Below are positions 42,624 through 53,722 of a DNA stretch of 64,000 nt, in pieces. The DNA lies in assembly GCF_014267175.1 (NCBI RefSeq), contig NZ_JACMTR010000002.1, forward strand, positions 3,683,501 to 3,747,500. Reading direction: 5' to 3'. A model generated the notes under the pieces. That model ran no database searches and was not told the DNA's origin. It worked only from the letters and a program-made list of their open reading frames with translations. Numbering within the stretch: position 1 is the stretch's first letter; each line of letters starts with the position of its first letter. This DNA comes from Pseudonocardia sp. C8. Its GTDB lineage: Bacteria > Actinomycetota > Actinomycetes > Mycobacteriales > Pseudonocardiaceae. The translations under genes and the position numbers were made by a program.

Positions 42624-44990
42624 TCAGATCGCGGCGGTGTCGTCCTCGGCCGCCGCCCCGCCGCGGACGGGAAGGCCGTCGAACACCGCCGGGGGCTCGC
42701 GCCACGCGCCGTCCGCGGTCCCGGCGCGGGCCGCGGCGACGGCCCGCCACACCCGCTCCGGGGTGCAGGGCAGGTCGATGTGCCGCACCCCGAGGTCGGC
42801 CAGCGCGTCGACCACCGCGTTCTGCACGGCGGGAGTCGAGCCGATCGTCGCGGACTCACCGATCCCCTTGGCGCCCAGCGAGTTCAGTGGCGTCGGGGTC
42901 TCGGTGGTCGCGGCCTCGAAGCCGAACAGGTCGGCTGCCGTCGGGATGGTGTAGCCGGCGAGGCTGGAGGTGAGCGGCTGGCCCTCGTCGTCGAACAGGA
43001 CGTGCTCGTAGAGGGCCTGCGCGATGCCCTGGGCCAGGCCGCCGTGCTGCTGGCCCTCGACGAGCAGCGGGTTGAGGATCCGGCCGCAGTCGTCGACGGC
43101 GACGTGCCGCAGCGGCGTGACCCGGCCGGTCTCGGTGTCGACCTCGACGACCGAGACGTGCGCGCCGAACGGGTACGTCGCCCCGCTCTGCTCGGAGTCC
43201 AGCCCGACGTGCAGGTCCTCCCCCGTCGCGGCGGCCCTGCGGTGCACCTCGGTCCAGGTCACCGTCGGCCCGGACGGCACCCCGGCGACACCGAACGTGC
43301 CCTCCTCGGTGATCGTGACGTCCTCCGCGGAGGCCTCCAGCACCGTGGCGGCGATCTTGCGGGCCCGCTCGTACAGCTCGTGCGCGGCCTCGGACACGGC
43401 GGTGCCGCCGAGCTGCAGCGACCGCGACCCGCCGGTGCCGGCGCCGCGCGGCACCCGCGCCGTGTCCGACTGCACGTAGGTGATCTTCTCCAGGGGGATC
43501 CCGAGCCGGTCCGAGACGAGCATCGAGAACGACGTCGCGTGCCCCTGCCCGTGCGCGGACGTGCCGGCCGAGACGGTGGCCGTCCCGTCCTCGTGCACGG
43601 TCACCGAGCCGTACTCGCCGCCGCCCCCGCCGGCCGTGACCTCGACGTACACCGAGACGCCGATGCCGAGCCGCACCGGGTCCCCTGCCGCCCGGCGGCG
43701 GGCCTGCTCGGCGCGGAGCTCGTCGTACCCGACCCGGTGGAGCGCCTCGCGCAGCGGCAGGTCGTAGTCACCGGCGTCGTAGGCCGCGCCGGTCGCGGTG
43801 GTGTGCGGGAACGACTCCGGCGGCAGCAGGTTCCGCCGCCGCAGCTCCACCGGGTCGATCCCCAGCTCGGCGGCCGCGACGTCGACGAGGCGCTCCAGGT
43901 GCGCGGCGGCCTCGGGCCGGCCGGCGCCGCGGAAGGCGCCCATCGGGGTGGTGTTGGTCAGCGCGGAGGCCGCGTCGAAGCGGACCGCGGGGATGTCGTA
44001 CACGCCCGGCGCCATCAGGTAGGTCATGTACAGCGGCAGCGCGCCGCCGAAGCCGGCGTAGGCCCCGGCGTCGCCGATCACCCGGGCCCGCAGCCCGGTC
44101 ATCCGGCCGTCCCGGGTGAGGCCGAGCTCGTAGTAGCCGACCTGGCCGCGGCCGTGCGGCATCGAGACCAGGTTCTCCGAGCGGGTGTCCACCCAGGCGA
44201 GCGGGCGCCCGAGCGCGCGGGCGGCGCCGACGGTGGCGGTGTGCTCGGCCAGCACCCCGGCCTTGGCGCCGAAACCGCCGCCGACGTGCGGGGCGATCAC
44301 CCGGACCGTTCCGGGGTCGAGACCGAGCACCTCGCACATCTGGGCGTGGAAGCCGTGCGGCATCTGGGTCGACACGTGCAGCGTGAGCCCGAAGTCCTCG
44401 GTCGTCGGGTCGGCGACGATCGCGTTCCCCTCGAGCGGGACGGCGGCGACCCGCTGGTTCTCCATCCGGGCCCGGACGACGACCTCGGCGCCGTCGAGCG
44501 GGTCCCCCTGCCCGCGCAGGCCCGCGGCCAGGTTGCTGCCGTGGTCGGGGAACTGCAGCTCGGCGCCGTAGGCGAGCGCCTCCTCCGGGTCGGTCACGGC
44601 GGGCAGCGGGTCGTAGTCGACCTCGACGAGCTCGGCGGCGTCGACGGCCGCGGCCCGGGTCTCGGCCACGACCATCGCGACGGCCTCGCCGGAGAACCGC
44701 ACCCGGTCGGTCGCCAGCGGCGGGCGCGGCAGGTCCGGGTTGAGCACCATGAGCCCGTGGTGGGCGGGCAGGTCCAGGTCGGCGGCCGTGTAGACGGCCA
44801 GCACACCCGGCGCGGACGCCGCCTCGCCGGTCTCGATGCCGGTGATGCGGGCGTGCGCCAGCGGCGAGCGGACGAACACCACGTGGGCCAGGCCGTCGAG
44901 CCGGAGGTTGCCGACGTAGGTGCTCGCACCGGTGACCAGGTCGGCGTCCTCGACGCGGCGGACGGAGGTTCCCAGGATCGATCCAGGCAT
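42624..44990 (-). CDS. Molybdenum hydroxylase large subunit (CoxL form II-like), orphan
   Basis: 788 aa, xanthine dehydrogenase family Mo-binding subunit. [14 protein letters not shown] near residue 222, [15 protein letters not shown] near 327, [14 protein letters not shown] near 475 and [10 protein letters not shown] near 727, whose Glu is the active-site base. AFRGAGR is the form II signature; true CO dehydrogenases (form I) have AYxCSFR, so CO oxidation is unlikely. The FAD and 2Fe-2S subunits that normally accompany it are absent on both sides. ATG at 44990 with a TAGCGT 7 nt upstream. It is divergent from fumarase. Substrate unknown. Confidence 0.85.
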   Translation of the reverse strand: MPGSILGTSVRRVEDADLVTGASTYVGNLRLDGLAHVVFVRSPLAHARITGIETGEAASAPGVLAVYTAADLDLPAHHGLMVLNPDLPRPPLATDRVRFSGEAVAMVVAETRAAAVDAAELVEVDYDPLPAVTDPEEALAYGAELQFPDHGSNLAAGLRGQGDPLDGAEVVVRARMENQRVAAVPLEGNAIVADPTTEDFGLTLHVSTQMPHGFHAQMCEVLGLDPGTVRVIAPHVGGGFGAKAGVLAEHTATVGAARALGRPLAWVDTRSENLVSMPHGRGQVGYYELGLTRDGRMTGLRARVIGDAGAYAGFGGALPLYMTYLMAPGVYDIPAVRFDAASALTNTTPMGAFRGAGRPEAAAHLERLVDVAAAELGIDPVELRRRNLLPPESFPHTTATGAAYDAGDYDLPLREALHRVGYDELRAEQARRRAAGDPVRLGIGVSVYVEVTAGGGGGEYGSVTVHEDGTATVSAGTSAHGQGHATSFSMLVSDRLGIPLEKITYVQSDTARVPRGAGTGGSRSLQLGGTAVSEAAHELYERARKIAATVLEASAEDVTITEEGTFGVAGVPSGPTVTWTEVHRRAAATGEDLHVGLDSEQSGATYPFGAHVSVVEVDTETGRVTPLRHVAVDDCGRILNPLLVEGQQHGGLAQGIAQALYEHVLFDDEGQPLTSSLAGYTIPTAADLFGFEAATTETPTPLNSLGAKGIGESATIGSTPAVQNAVVDALADLGVRHIDLPCTPERVWRAVAAARAGTADGAWREPPAVFDGLPVRGGAAAEDDTAAI

Positions 44991-44997
44991 GTGAGCC

Positions 44998-45003
44998 ACG
45001 CTA
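44998..45003 (-). promoter_or_regulatory. -10 element of the molybdenum hydroxylase gene (leaderless)
   Basis: TAGCGT on the minus strand, 7 nt before the ATG at 44990. Confidence 0.5.
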
Positions 45004-45090
45004 CCGCACCAACCGGAGGGTCGTCCGGTTACGGTGCGGGTCACGCGTCGCCTGCGTCTCCACCGGAGGTCACGGCGGTACGGCGCCCGG

Positions 45091-45096
45091 TAGCGT
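45091..45096 (+). promoter_or_regulatory. -10 element of the fumarase gene (leaderless)
   Basis: TAGCGT, the same hexamer as on the opposite strand 90 nt away, 7 nt before the ATG at 45104. Confidence 0.5.
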
Positions 45097-45103
45097 CCCG
45101 GCC

Positions 45104-46753
<1,650 letters not shown>

Positions 46754-46811
46754 GCCCCTCCGCCCTGCCCGCGCCCACCCAATCCCGCTCCCACCCCCGC
46801 CCCCGCGAGCC

Positions 46812-46858
46812 ACTCATGGAGCTTTAGTCCTGTGGCACGGGACTAAAGCTCCATGAGT
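46812..46858. repeat. Family 1 intergenic palindrome, copy 5
   Basis: 47 nt, identical to copy 2, between the convergent fumarase and acyltransferase genes. The left flank is C-rich and the right flank G-rich, so the structure may extend further with imperfect pairing. Confidence 0.85.
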
Positions 46859-46862
46859 CCCA

Positions 46863-46884
46863 GGGGTGGGGCGGGGGCAGGGGG
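46863..46884 (+). other. G-quadruplex-forming motif
   Basis: Four G runs of 4-5 with loops of 1-2 nt (GGGGTGGGGCGGGGG then CAGGGGG) directly after palindrome copy 5. The loop lengths fit a stable quadruplex on the plus strand, which is the antisense (non-template for the minus gene ending at 46901). Confidence 0.5.
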
Positions 46885-46900
46885 CGGGCGCGGGGTCCGG

Positions 46901-49654
46901 TCAGGCCAGGCGGCGGGGGCCGGTGTCACGGCGGTTCGGCACCGGGCCGACGGTGACCCGCACCCCGGTGACGAACACGCCCTCCGGTGAGGCCAGCACC
47001 GGGTCCAGGGCAAGCGACCGGACCTGCGGGATGTCCTCGGTGAGCCGGCCGACCCGCAGCACGACGTCCTCCAGCGCGTCGGTGTCCACCGGGTCGGCGC
47101 CCCGGTAGCCGGTGAGCAGCGGGGCCGCCCGGGGCGACCGGATCAGCCGCTTGGCGTCCTCGGTGGACACCGGCAGCACCCGGTAGGCGCGGTCCTCGAG
47201 CAGCTCGGTGGCCAGGCCGGAGAGCCCGAACGCGATCAGCGACCCGAACGACGGGTCGTCCACCACGTCGATCTTGCAGGACGTGCCCTTCGGGGCCATC
47301 CGCTGGACGTACACCTCCTCGGAACCGGTGACCCGGACCAGCTCGGCGTGCGCCCGGCGGACCGCGTCCGGCGACACCAGGTCCAGGCGGACACCGACGA
47401 AGTCCCCGCGGTGCCGCCACCGCTCACCGGTCGTCTTGAGCACGACCGGGTACCCGACCTTCTCCGCGGCCGTGACCGCGGCCTCGGCGCCGGTCACCCG
47501 CTCGAACTCGGTGACCTCCAGGCCGTAGCAGGCCATCAGCTCGACCGCCTCGGAGTCGGTCAGCTCGTGCTCGCCGGGGCCGAAGGAGGCGACGAGCCGG
47601 CGGGCGCGTTCGGTGTCGATCCCCTCGGGGACGACGAACTCGCCGACCGGGGTGTTCCGCCACTCCGCGTAGCGCACGACGCGGCCGAGCGCGGTCGCGG
47701 CCCGCTCCGGGCTCGCGTAGCTGGGCACCGACCCGCGGCCCGGTGTGCCGTCGACCGGGGCCACCGTCAGCTCGGCCGGGATGCCCTCCGCGGCCAGGAA
47801 CACCGCGAGCACCGGGACGCCGGCGTCCCGGGCGGCGTCCCGCAGGGCGTGGGCGTGCGCCGTGCCCTCGACGGCCACCGGCGGCACGAACACGGCGATG
47901 AGCGCGTCCGGCCGGTCGGGGCCGTCGAGTGCGGCGTGGACGGCGTCGGCGAACTGCTCCGGCGACGCCTGCGTACCGACGTCGACGGTGTCCCCCACGG
48001 GTTCCAGGCCCTCGTCGAGCAGGCCGTCGACGACGAGCAGGTTGACCGCCCGCGAGTTCCCGACGACCGCGACCCGCCGCCCGGTCGGGAGCGGCTGGTA
48101 GGCCAGCAGCAGCGCGGTGTCGAACAGCTGGGGCAGCGTCTGGACCCGGATGACACCGGACTGCTCGAACAGCGCCTGGACGCTGGACTCGTCGATCTGC
48201 GCCCCGACCGACGCCAGCGAGGGCAGCGGGCCGGTGTGCCGCCCCGACTTCACCGCGACGATCGGCTTCGTGCGGGCCAGCCTGCGCGCGACCCGGGCGA
48301 ACTTGCGCGGGTTGCCGAACGTCTCCAGGTAGAGCAGCACCTGGTCGGTGCCCGGGTCGGTCTGCCAGTACTGCATGAGGTCGTTGCCGGACACGTCGGC
48401 CCGGTTGCCGGCCGAGACGAACGACGACAGCCCCAGCCCCCGGGACCGGGCGTTGGCCAGGATCGCGGTGCCCAGCGCGCCGGACTGGCAGAAGAAGCCG
48501 GTGCGGCCGGGGCCGGGCAGCGCCGGGGCCAGCGTCGCGTTGAGCCGGACGGCCGGGTCCGGGTTCGCGACCCCGAGCGCGTTCGGTCCCACCACCCGCA
48601 TGCCGTGGGCGCGGGCCTCGGTCACCAGGCGCCGCTCGGCGACCGTCCCGCCGCCGCCGGCGTCGGCGAACCCGGAGCTGATCACCACCAGCACCTTGAC
48701 GCCCTTGGCGAGGCAGGAGTCCATGACCTCGTCGATGTTCGCCGCCGGGACGGCGACGACGGCGAGGTCCACCTCGTCCGGAATGTCGATCACCGACGGG
48801 TACGCCCGCACGCCCCGCACCGAGCGGGCGTCCGGGTTCACCGGGTAGACGGGCCCGGTGAACCCGGCACGCAGCAGGTTCGCCAGGACCGCGTGCCCGA
48901 TCTTGGTCTCGTCCGCGGACGCGCCGATCACCGCGACCGAGGTCGGGTGCAGCAGGTTCGCGACGCTGCGGGCCTCGGCCGCCTGCTCGCGGGAGTCCCG
49001 CACGGCGATCGACTTCTCGGTCGGGTCGATGTCGAACTCCAGGTGCAGCACGCCCTCCGCGAACGCCCGCTTGACCTGGTAGCCGGCTTCCCGGAACACC
49101 CGCACCATGGCGTGGTTCTCGACGAGCACCTCGGCCTCGAACCGGGACAGGCCATTCTCGCGGGCGGCTGCGGCCAGGTGCTCGAGCAGGATCGAGCCCA
49201 GGCCGCGGGACTGGTGGTCGTCGCGCACCACGAACGCGACCTCGGCCGAGGTGACCGGCTTGTCGGTGCCGGCGCCCTCCTGGGAGGCGGCGCCGCCGTC
49301 CGGGGTGAGCCCCTCGTACCGGCCGACGGCGATGATCTCGTCGCCGAGCAGCGCGAGGAACGCGACCCGGGTGCGGTGGTCGACGACGGTGAAGCGCTCC
49401 AGGTCGCGCGGCGAGATCCGCGGGTAGGGGCCGAAGTAGCGCAGGTACCGGGTGCGGTCGGAGAGCCGGGAGTGGAAGTCCAGCAGGGCGTCGGCGTCGT
49501 CGGGGGTGATCGGTCGCAGGTGGACGATCCCGCCGTCGGAGGCGACGACGTCGGCCTCCCAGTGCCGGGGATACGGGTGCTCGGTCCTCTGCTGCCCGGT
49601 CCTCGGCTGCTCGGTCGTCGCCTGCTCGGTCTTCTGCGGCTGCTCGTCGGGCAT
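46901..49654 (-). CDS. GNAT acyltransferase fused to NDP-forming acyl-CoA synthetase-like domains (Pat type)
   Basis: 917 aa. Residues 30-215 are a GNAT domain (VRDDHQSRGLGSILLEHLA near 144 is the acetyl-CoA-binding motif). The rest follows the ADP-forming acetate-CoA ligase plan: a CoA-binding domain (SVAVIGASADETKIGHAVLA near 237), a ligase domain with FCQSGALG near 386 where the active His is replaced, and an ATP-grasp domain near 700-917. Such fusions act as protein lysine acetyltransferases in Streptomyces and related bacteria, with the ligase part sensing rather than catalysing. It is 24 nt from acuC on the same strand, so acylation and deacylation are likely paired. Confidence 0.85.
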   Translation of the reverse strand: MPDEQPQKTEQATTEQPRTGQQRTEHPYPRHWEADVVASDGGIVHLRPITPDDADALLDFHSRLSDRTRYLRYFGPYPRISPRDLERFTVVDHRTRVAFLALLGDEIIAVGRYEGLTPDGGAASQEGAGTDKPVTSAEVAFVVRDDHQSRGLGSILLEHLAAAARENGLSRFEAEVLVENHAMVRVFREAGYQVKRAFAEGVLHLEFDIDPTEKSIAVRDSREQAAEARSVANLLHPTSVAVIGASADETKIGHAVLANLLRAGFTGPVYPVNPDARSVRGVRAYPSVIDIPDEVDLAVVAVPAANIDEVMDSCLAKGVKVLVVISSGFADAGGGGTVAERRLVTEARAHGMRVVGPNALGVANPDPAVRLNATLAPALPGPGRTGFFCQSGALGTAILANARSRGLGLSSFVSAGNRADVSGNDLMQYWQTDPGTDQVLLYLETFGNPRKFARVARRLARTKPIVAVKSGRHTGPLPSLASVGAQIDESSVQALFEQSGVIRVQTLPQLFDTALLLAYQPLPTGRRVAVVGNSRAVNLLVVDGLLDEGLEPVGDTVDVGTQASPEQFADAVHAALDGPDRPDALIAVFVPPVAVEGTAHAHALRDAARDAGVPVLAVFLAAEGIPAELTVAPVDGTPGRGSVPSYASPERAATALGRVVRYAEWRNTPVGEFVVPEGIDTERARRLVASFGPGEHELTDSEAVELMACYGLEVTEFERVTGAEAAVTAAEKVGYPVVLKTTGERWRHRGDFVGVRLDLVSPDAVRRAHAELVRVTGSEEVYVQRMAPKGTSCKIDVVDDPSFGSLIAFGLSGLATELLEDRAYRVLPVSTEDAKRLIRSPRAAPLLTGYRGADPVDTDALEDVVLRVGRLTEDIPQVRSLALDPVLASPEGVFVTGVRVTVGPVPNRRDTGPRRLA

Positions 49655-49678
49655 GGGTGTGCTTTTCCTGTCCGCCCG

Positions 49679-50851
49679 TCAGTCCCGCGGGTCGTCGGGG
49701 TCGAGGCCGTGCAGCGGGAACACCGCACGGCGGGTCTCCAGGATCGCGGAGTCCACCCGCTCGCCGAACGACCCACCCCACTTCTCGAACGACGGGTCGG
49801 CCTCGTCTGACATCGACACCGGCAACGGTGCCCGGGTGTGGGTGGACGCCGTCGCCATCCAGTCCGCGGGGATCGGGGTGTCCGGGTCGACGTCCCGGTC
49901 GAGCGCGACGGCGAGCAGGTGGGTCCACGAGCGGGGCACGACCCGGTAGAGGGCGTACCCGCCGCCGCCGAGCACGAGCCACTTGCCGTCGGCCGTCGTC
50001 TCGGCCAGCTCGCGCAGCGTCTGGTAGATGGCCCGGTGTCCGTCCACCGAGAGCTCGAGGTTCGCCAGCGGGTCCTCGGCGTGGGTGTCCGCGCCGCACT
50101 CGGTGACCAGGACCTGCGGGCGGAACTTCTCCAGCAGCGACGGGACGACACCGTGGAACGCCCGCAGCCAGCCGGCGTCGCCGATGCCCGGGGGCAGCGC
50201 GACGTTCACCGCGTAGCCCTCGCCGTCACCGCGGCCGAGCTCGCCGGCCCAGCCGGTGCCGGGCCACAGGGTCAGCGGATGCTGGTGCATCGAGATCGTC
50301 AGGACCCGCGGGTCGTCGTAGAACGACGTCTGGACGCCGTCGCCGTGGTGGACGTCGACGTCGACGTAGGCGATCCGCTCGTAGCCCTGGTCGAGCAGCC
50401 AGGCGATCGCGATCGAGCAGTCGTTGTACACGCAGAACCCGGCCGCCCGGTCCGGCATCGCGTGGTGCAGGCCGCCCGCCATGTTCACGGCGCGGTCGGC
50501 GCGTCCCTCGGCGATCTCGCGGGCCGCGGCCACCGATCCCCCCGCGATCAGCGCCGCCGCCTCGTGCATCCCGAAGAAGATCGGGTTGTCGGCGGTGCCC
50601 AGGCCGTGGCCCACCCCGAACGGCGTCTCCGGGGCCGACCGCACCGCCGTCTGGTAGCCCGGGGTGTGCACGCGGGTGAGCTCCGCGTCGGTCGCCGGCG
50701 GCGGCTCGATCAGGTCGACGCCGTCGAGCACCCCGAGCTCGCGGGACAGCTCCATCATCAGATCGAGCCGCACCGGGTTCAGGGGATGGTCGTCGGACAG
50801 CTGGTAGGTCAGGAACTCCGGTGTCCACACGACCGACGTGCGCGCGCTCAT
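49679..50851 (-). CDS. acuC: AcuC-type class I/II histone-deacetylase-like lysine deacetylase
   Basis: 390 aa. Zn-dependent deacetylase. The family charge relay and metal residues are visible: GGLHHAMPDRAAGFCVYND near residue 126, YVDVDVHHGDGVQTSFY near 162 with the Asp and His zinc ligands, and a distal ECGADTHAEDPL near 249 with the third Asp. Bacterial AcuC removes acetyl groups from proteins such as acetyl-CoA synthetase. The adjacent Pat-type acetyltransferase is its likely opposite. The ATG at 50851 has TACGGT 8 nt upstream. Confidence 0.9.
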   Translation of the reverse strand: MSARTSVVWTPEFLTYQLSDDHPLNPVRLDLMMELSRELGVLDGVDLIEPPPATDAELTRVHTPGYQTAVRSAPETPFGVGHGLGTADNPIFFGMHEAAALIAGGSVAAAREIAEGRADRAVNMAGGLHHAMPDRAAGFCVYNDCSIAIAWLLDQGYERIAYVDVDVHHGDGVQTSFYDDPRVLTISMHQHPLTLWPGTGWAGELGRGDGEGYAVNVALPPGIGDAGWLRAFHGVVPSLLEKFRPQVLVTECGADTHAEDPLANLELSVDGHRAIYQTLRELAETTADGKWLVLGGGGYALYRVVPRSWTHLLAVALDRDVDPDTPIPADWMATASTHTRAPLPVSMSDEADPSFEKWGGSFGERVDSAILETRRAVFPLHGLDPDDPRD

Positions 50852-50859
50852 GGCACGGG

Positions 50860-50865
50860 ACCGTA
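50860..50865 (-). promoter_or_regulatory. -10 element of acuC (leaderless)
   Basis: TACGGT on the minus strand, 8 nt before the ATG. It lies in the 43-nt gap after the sulfurtransferase stop, so acuC can be transcribed on its own. Confidence 0.45.
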
Positions 50866-50894
50866 TGCCAGGGGGACGGTCCCGGTCACTCCTC

Positions 50895-51803
50895 TCACCG
50901 GTCCCGGGCGTGGGGACGTTCGCCCACCGCCGCCGGGCGCGCCGGGTCGGCGCTCCACTCCGACCAGGAGCCCGGGTAGAGCGCGGCCGGAGCCTCCGGC
51001 GACGTCAGGCCGGACTCCTCCAGCGCCAGGACGAGCGCGCAGGCGTTGATCCCGGAGCCGCAGTAGGCCCCGGCCGGGACGCCGGGACCGACACCGGCGG
51101 CGCGGAACCGGTCGGCGAGGACGTCCGCGCCGACCCAGCGGCCGTCCGGGCCGGTGCTGGCCGCGGCGGGCACGTTCCGGGCGCCGGGGACGTGGCCGGC
51201 CCGGGGGTCGACCGGCTCGGTCTCGCCGCGGAACCGGGCGGGCGCGCGGGCGTCGAGCAGCACCCCGTCCCGGGCCAGGGCCGCGGCCCCGTCGGCGTCG
51301 ACGGTCGGCATGCCGCCGGGCCGGACGACGAGGTCCCCCGCGGGCAGCGGCGCCGGCTCGGCCGCGTCTCCCCCGCTGCCCGCGACCGGGAGCCCGGCGG
51401 CCTCCCAGGCGGCGAACCCGCCGTCGAGCACCCGGACCCGGTCCGGGGCGACCCCGGCCCAGCGCAGCAGCCACCAGGCACGGGCGGCCACCGAGCCGTC
51501 GCGGTCGTCGTAGGCGACCACCGGCTGGCCGGGGTCGTCGTCGCGGACGCCGGCCGCCCGCAGCACCGCCTGCAGCGCGGCCGGGTCCGGGAGAGGGTGC
51601 CGGCCGCCGGGTCCCGGGGTGGCGGGTCCCGCCGCCAGCTCGGTGTCGAGGTCGACGAAGACGGCGCCGGGAATACGGCGGGCCGCGTGGTCGTCCCGAC
51701 CGGGTGGCCCGGTGAGCCGCCACCGCACGTCGAGGAGCACCGGCCGCGCGGCCCCCGCCCGCCCGGGGGTCAGCACATCGGCGAGGGTCTCGGGAGAGAT
51801 CAT
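50895..51803 (-). CDS. Sulfurtransferase (thiosulfate/3-mercaptopyruvate type), tandem rhodanese
   Basis: 302 aa with two rhodanese folds. The N-terminal inactive domain has VLLDVRWRLTGPPG near residue 22; the C-terminal domain ends in AYCGSGINACAL near 248, where Cys carries the persulfide. The loop CGSGINAC is typical of mercaptopyruvate/thiosulfate sulfurtransferases such as SseA. The start could be ATG 51803 or GTG 51815; the first is used here. It is divergent from ideR. Confidence 0.85.
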   Translation of the reverse strand: MISPETLADVLTPGRAGAARPVLLDVRWRLTGPPGRDDHAARRIPGAVFVDLDTELAAGPATPGPGGRHPLPDPAALQAVLRAAGVRDDDPGQPVVAYDDRDGSVAARAWWLLRWAGVAPDRVRVLDGGFAAWEAAGLPVAGSGGDAAEPAPLPAGDLVVRPGGMPTVDADGAAALARDGVLLDARAPARFRGETEPVDPRAGHVPGARNVPAAASTGPDGRWVGADVLADRFRAAGVGPGVPAGAYCGSGINACALVLALEESGLTSPEAPAALYPGSWSEWSADPARPAAVGERPHARDR

Positions 51804-51866
51804 GGAGCCGGACACGCGACCCATCCTGCCCCGGATGGGTGCGCCGTGCCCGGGGCTCGCCCTGGG

Positions 51867-51872
51867 TAGACT
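51867..51872 (+). promoter_or_regulatory. -10 element of ideR
   Basis: TAGACT; the predicted start site lies about 18 nt before the GTG, leaving room for the GAAGGGG ribosome binding site at 51884-51890. Confidence 0.45.
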
Positions 51873-51896
51873 GGCCATCGAACGAAGGGGCCCCAC

Positions 51897-52619
51897 GTGA
51901 ACGACCTCATCGACACCACCGAGATGTACCTCCGGACCATTTACGAGCTCGAAGAGGAGGGCGTCGTCCCGCTGCGCGCGCGGATCGCCGAACGCCTCGG
52001 GCAGAGTGGTCCGACCGTCAGCCAGACCGTCGCCCGGATGGAGCGGGACGGTCTGGTCGTCGTGGCCGGGGACCGCCATCTGGAACTGACCGACGACGGC
52101 CGCACCCGCGCCGTCGCCGTCATGCGCAAGCACCGCCTCGCCGAGCGCCTGCTGATCGACGTCATCGGCCTCGAATGGGAACTCGTCCACGCCGAGGCGT
52201 GCCGCTGGGAGCACGTGATGAGCGAGGACGTCGAGCGGAAGCTGCTCCGCCTGCTGGACAAGCCGACCGTCTCCCCGTACGGCAACCCGATCCCGGGCCT
52301 GGAGGAGCTCGAGCGCGGCGGCGACGAGCTGTCGCCGGCCTCCTCGGTCCCGCCCTCGCTGGAGGTCGGCCTGCAGCGGCTCGACGAGCTGGCCCGCCGC
52401 GGCGGCGGCCGGGTCGAGGTGCGCCGGATCGCCGAGCACGTGCAGAGCGACGCGGACCTCATGTCGGAGCTGAAGCTCGCCGGCATCGTGCCGGGCCTGG
52501 TCGTCGAGGTCGGCGCGATCCCGCGCTTCGGCGACCCGGTCCCGGTGACCTCCGCGGAGGACGAGAAGGCCACGGTCGCGCCGCTGGTGGCGCACGCCGT
52601 CCTCGTCAAGTCGCAGTAA
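51897..52619 (+). CDS. ideR: Iron-dependent regulator of the DtxR/IdeR family
   Basis: 240 aa. Iron-activated DNA-binding repressor of siderophore and iron-uptake genes. N-terminal [23 protein letters not shown] near residue 29. All metal ligands of mycobacterial IdeR are present at the same numbers: Met10, His79, Glu83, His98, Cys102, Glu105, His106. The C-terminal SH3-like domain begins near 150. GTG at 51897. This is the general iron regulator, not a manganese-type MntR, judged by the Cys102 and the full length. Confidence 0.95.
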   Translation: MNDLIDTTEMYLRTIYELEEEGVVPLRARIAERLGQSGPTVSQTVARMERDGLVVVAGDRHLELTDDGRTRAVAVMRKHRLAERLLIDVIGLEWELVHAEACRWEHVMSEDVERKLLRLLDKPTVSPYGNPIPGLEELERGGDELSPASSVPPSLEVGLQRLDELARRGGGRVEVRRIAEHVQSDADLMSELKLAGIVPGLVVEVGAIPRFGDPVPVTSAEDEKATVAPLVAHAVLVKSQ

Positions 52620-52696
52620 CGCCGGCCGCGCGTCCCGCCCGGGTGCGCGGCTACCGCCGCGCGGCCCCGTGAGAAGGTCGTGCCGACACCTCGGCG

Positions 52697-52719
52697 CCGT
52701 ACGGGACGGTGCCGTACGG
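52697..52719. repeat. Direct repeat of palindrome CCGTACGG before galE
   Basis: Two copies of CCGTACGG, at 52697 and 52712, 15 nt apart, 24 nt upstream of the galE start. They may be an operator, or chance in GC-rich DNA. Confidence 0.3.
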
Positions 52720-52742
52720 ATCGGCAGGCGCGGAGGACCGGA

Positions 52743-53711
52743 GTGAAGCTGCTCGTCACCGGCGGGGCGGGGTACGTCGGCAGCGTGTGCGCAGCACACC
52801 TGCTCGAGGCCGGCCACCAGGTCGTCGTGCTCGACGACCTGTCCACCGGCCACCGGGACGCCGTCCCGGACGGGGCGCGGTTCGTCGAGGGCGAGCTGGG
52901 CGCCACCGCCCGTGCGGTGCTGGGTGAGGGCGGGTTCGACGGGGTCCTGCACTTCGCGGCACGCTCGCTGGTCGGCGAGTCGGTGGAGGCACCGGAGAAG
53001 TACTGGGACGGCAACGTCGTCGCGTCCTTCCGGCTGCTGGAGGCGATCCGCGAGCACGCGGTGCCCCGGCTGGTGTTCTCCTCCACGGCGGCCACCTACG
53101 GCGAGCCCGACCAGGTGCCGATCCCGGAGAACGCGCCGGCCCGGCCGACCAACCCGTACGGGGCGAGCAAGCTCGCGATCGACCACATGATCACCTCGTA
53201 CGCGGCCGCGCACGGCCTGGGCGCCACCAGCCTGCGCTACTTCAACGTGGCCGGCGCGCACGTGACCGGCACCGTGCACCTCGGTGAGCGGCACGCGGTG
53301 GAGACCCACCTGATCCCGCTGGTCCTGCAGGTCGCCTCGGGCACCCGGGAGTCGATCTCGATCTTCGGTGACGACTGGCCGACCCCGGACGGCACCTGCG
53401 TGCGCGACTACATCCACGTCGACGACCTGGCCGACGCGCACCTGCTGGCCCTGCAGCACGCGAGCGCCGGCCGGCACGACGTCTACAACCTCGGCAGCGG
53501 CCACGGCTTCTCGGTGCGGGAGGTCGTGGACGCGTGCCGCACGGTCACCGGGCATCCGATCCCCGCCGTCGTCGCCCCGCGCCGCGCCGGAGATCCCGCG
53601 GTGCTGGTGGCCTCCAGCGACCTGGCCGCCTCCCAGCTGGGCTGGAAGCCGTCGCGGACCGAGCTGGAACGGATCGTCGCCGACGCGTGGGAGTTCGCCC
53701 GCGGTCGCTGA
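52743..53711 (+). CDS. galE: UDP-glucose 4-epimerase
   Basis: 322 aa extended SDR. Interconverts UDP-glucose and UDP-galactose, feeding cell-wall galactan. [15 protein letters not shown] near residue 6 binds [16 protein letters not shown] near 108 has the catalytic Ser, and [11 protein letters not shown] near 139 the catalytic Yxxx[11 protein letters not shown] near 168 and [14 protein letters not shown] near 218 are GalE signatures. The GTG at 52743 follows GGAGG. It lies downstream of ideR in the same direction with 123 nt between. Confidence 0.92.
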   Translation: MKLLVTGGAGYVGSVCAAHLLEAGHQVVVLDDLSTGHRDAVPDGARFVEGELGATARAVLGEGGFDGVLHFAARSLVGESVEAPEKYWDGNVVASFRLLEAIREHAVPRLVFSSTAATYGEPDQVPIPENAPARPTNPYGASKLAIDHMITSYAAAHGLGATSLRYFNVAGAHVTGTVHLGERHAVETHLIPLVLQVASGTRESISIFGDDWPTPDGTCVRDYIHVDDLADAHLLALQHASAGRHDVYNLGSGHGFSVREVVDACRTVTGHPIPAVVAPRRAGDPAVLVASSDLAASQLGWKPSRTELERIVADAWEFARGR

Positions 53712-53722
53712 CCCCGCACCCG

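Noticed and set aside
42624..44990. True carbon monoxide dehydrogenase
   Set aside because: The active-site loop is AFRGAGR (form II) and not AYxCSFR, and the other two subunits are absent.
49560..49654. Short Glu/Gln/Thr repeat at the N-terminus of the acyltransferase fusion, considered as a mobile or regulatory repeat
   Set aside because: It is a low-complexity coding stretch (TEQ-type repeats) in frame with the protein and needs no other explanation.
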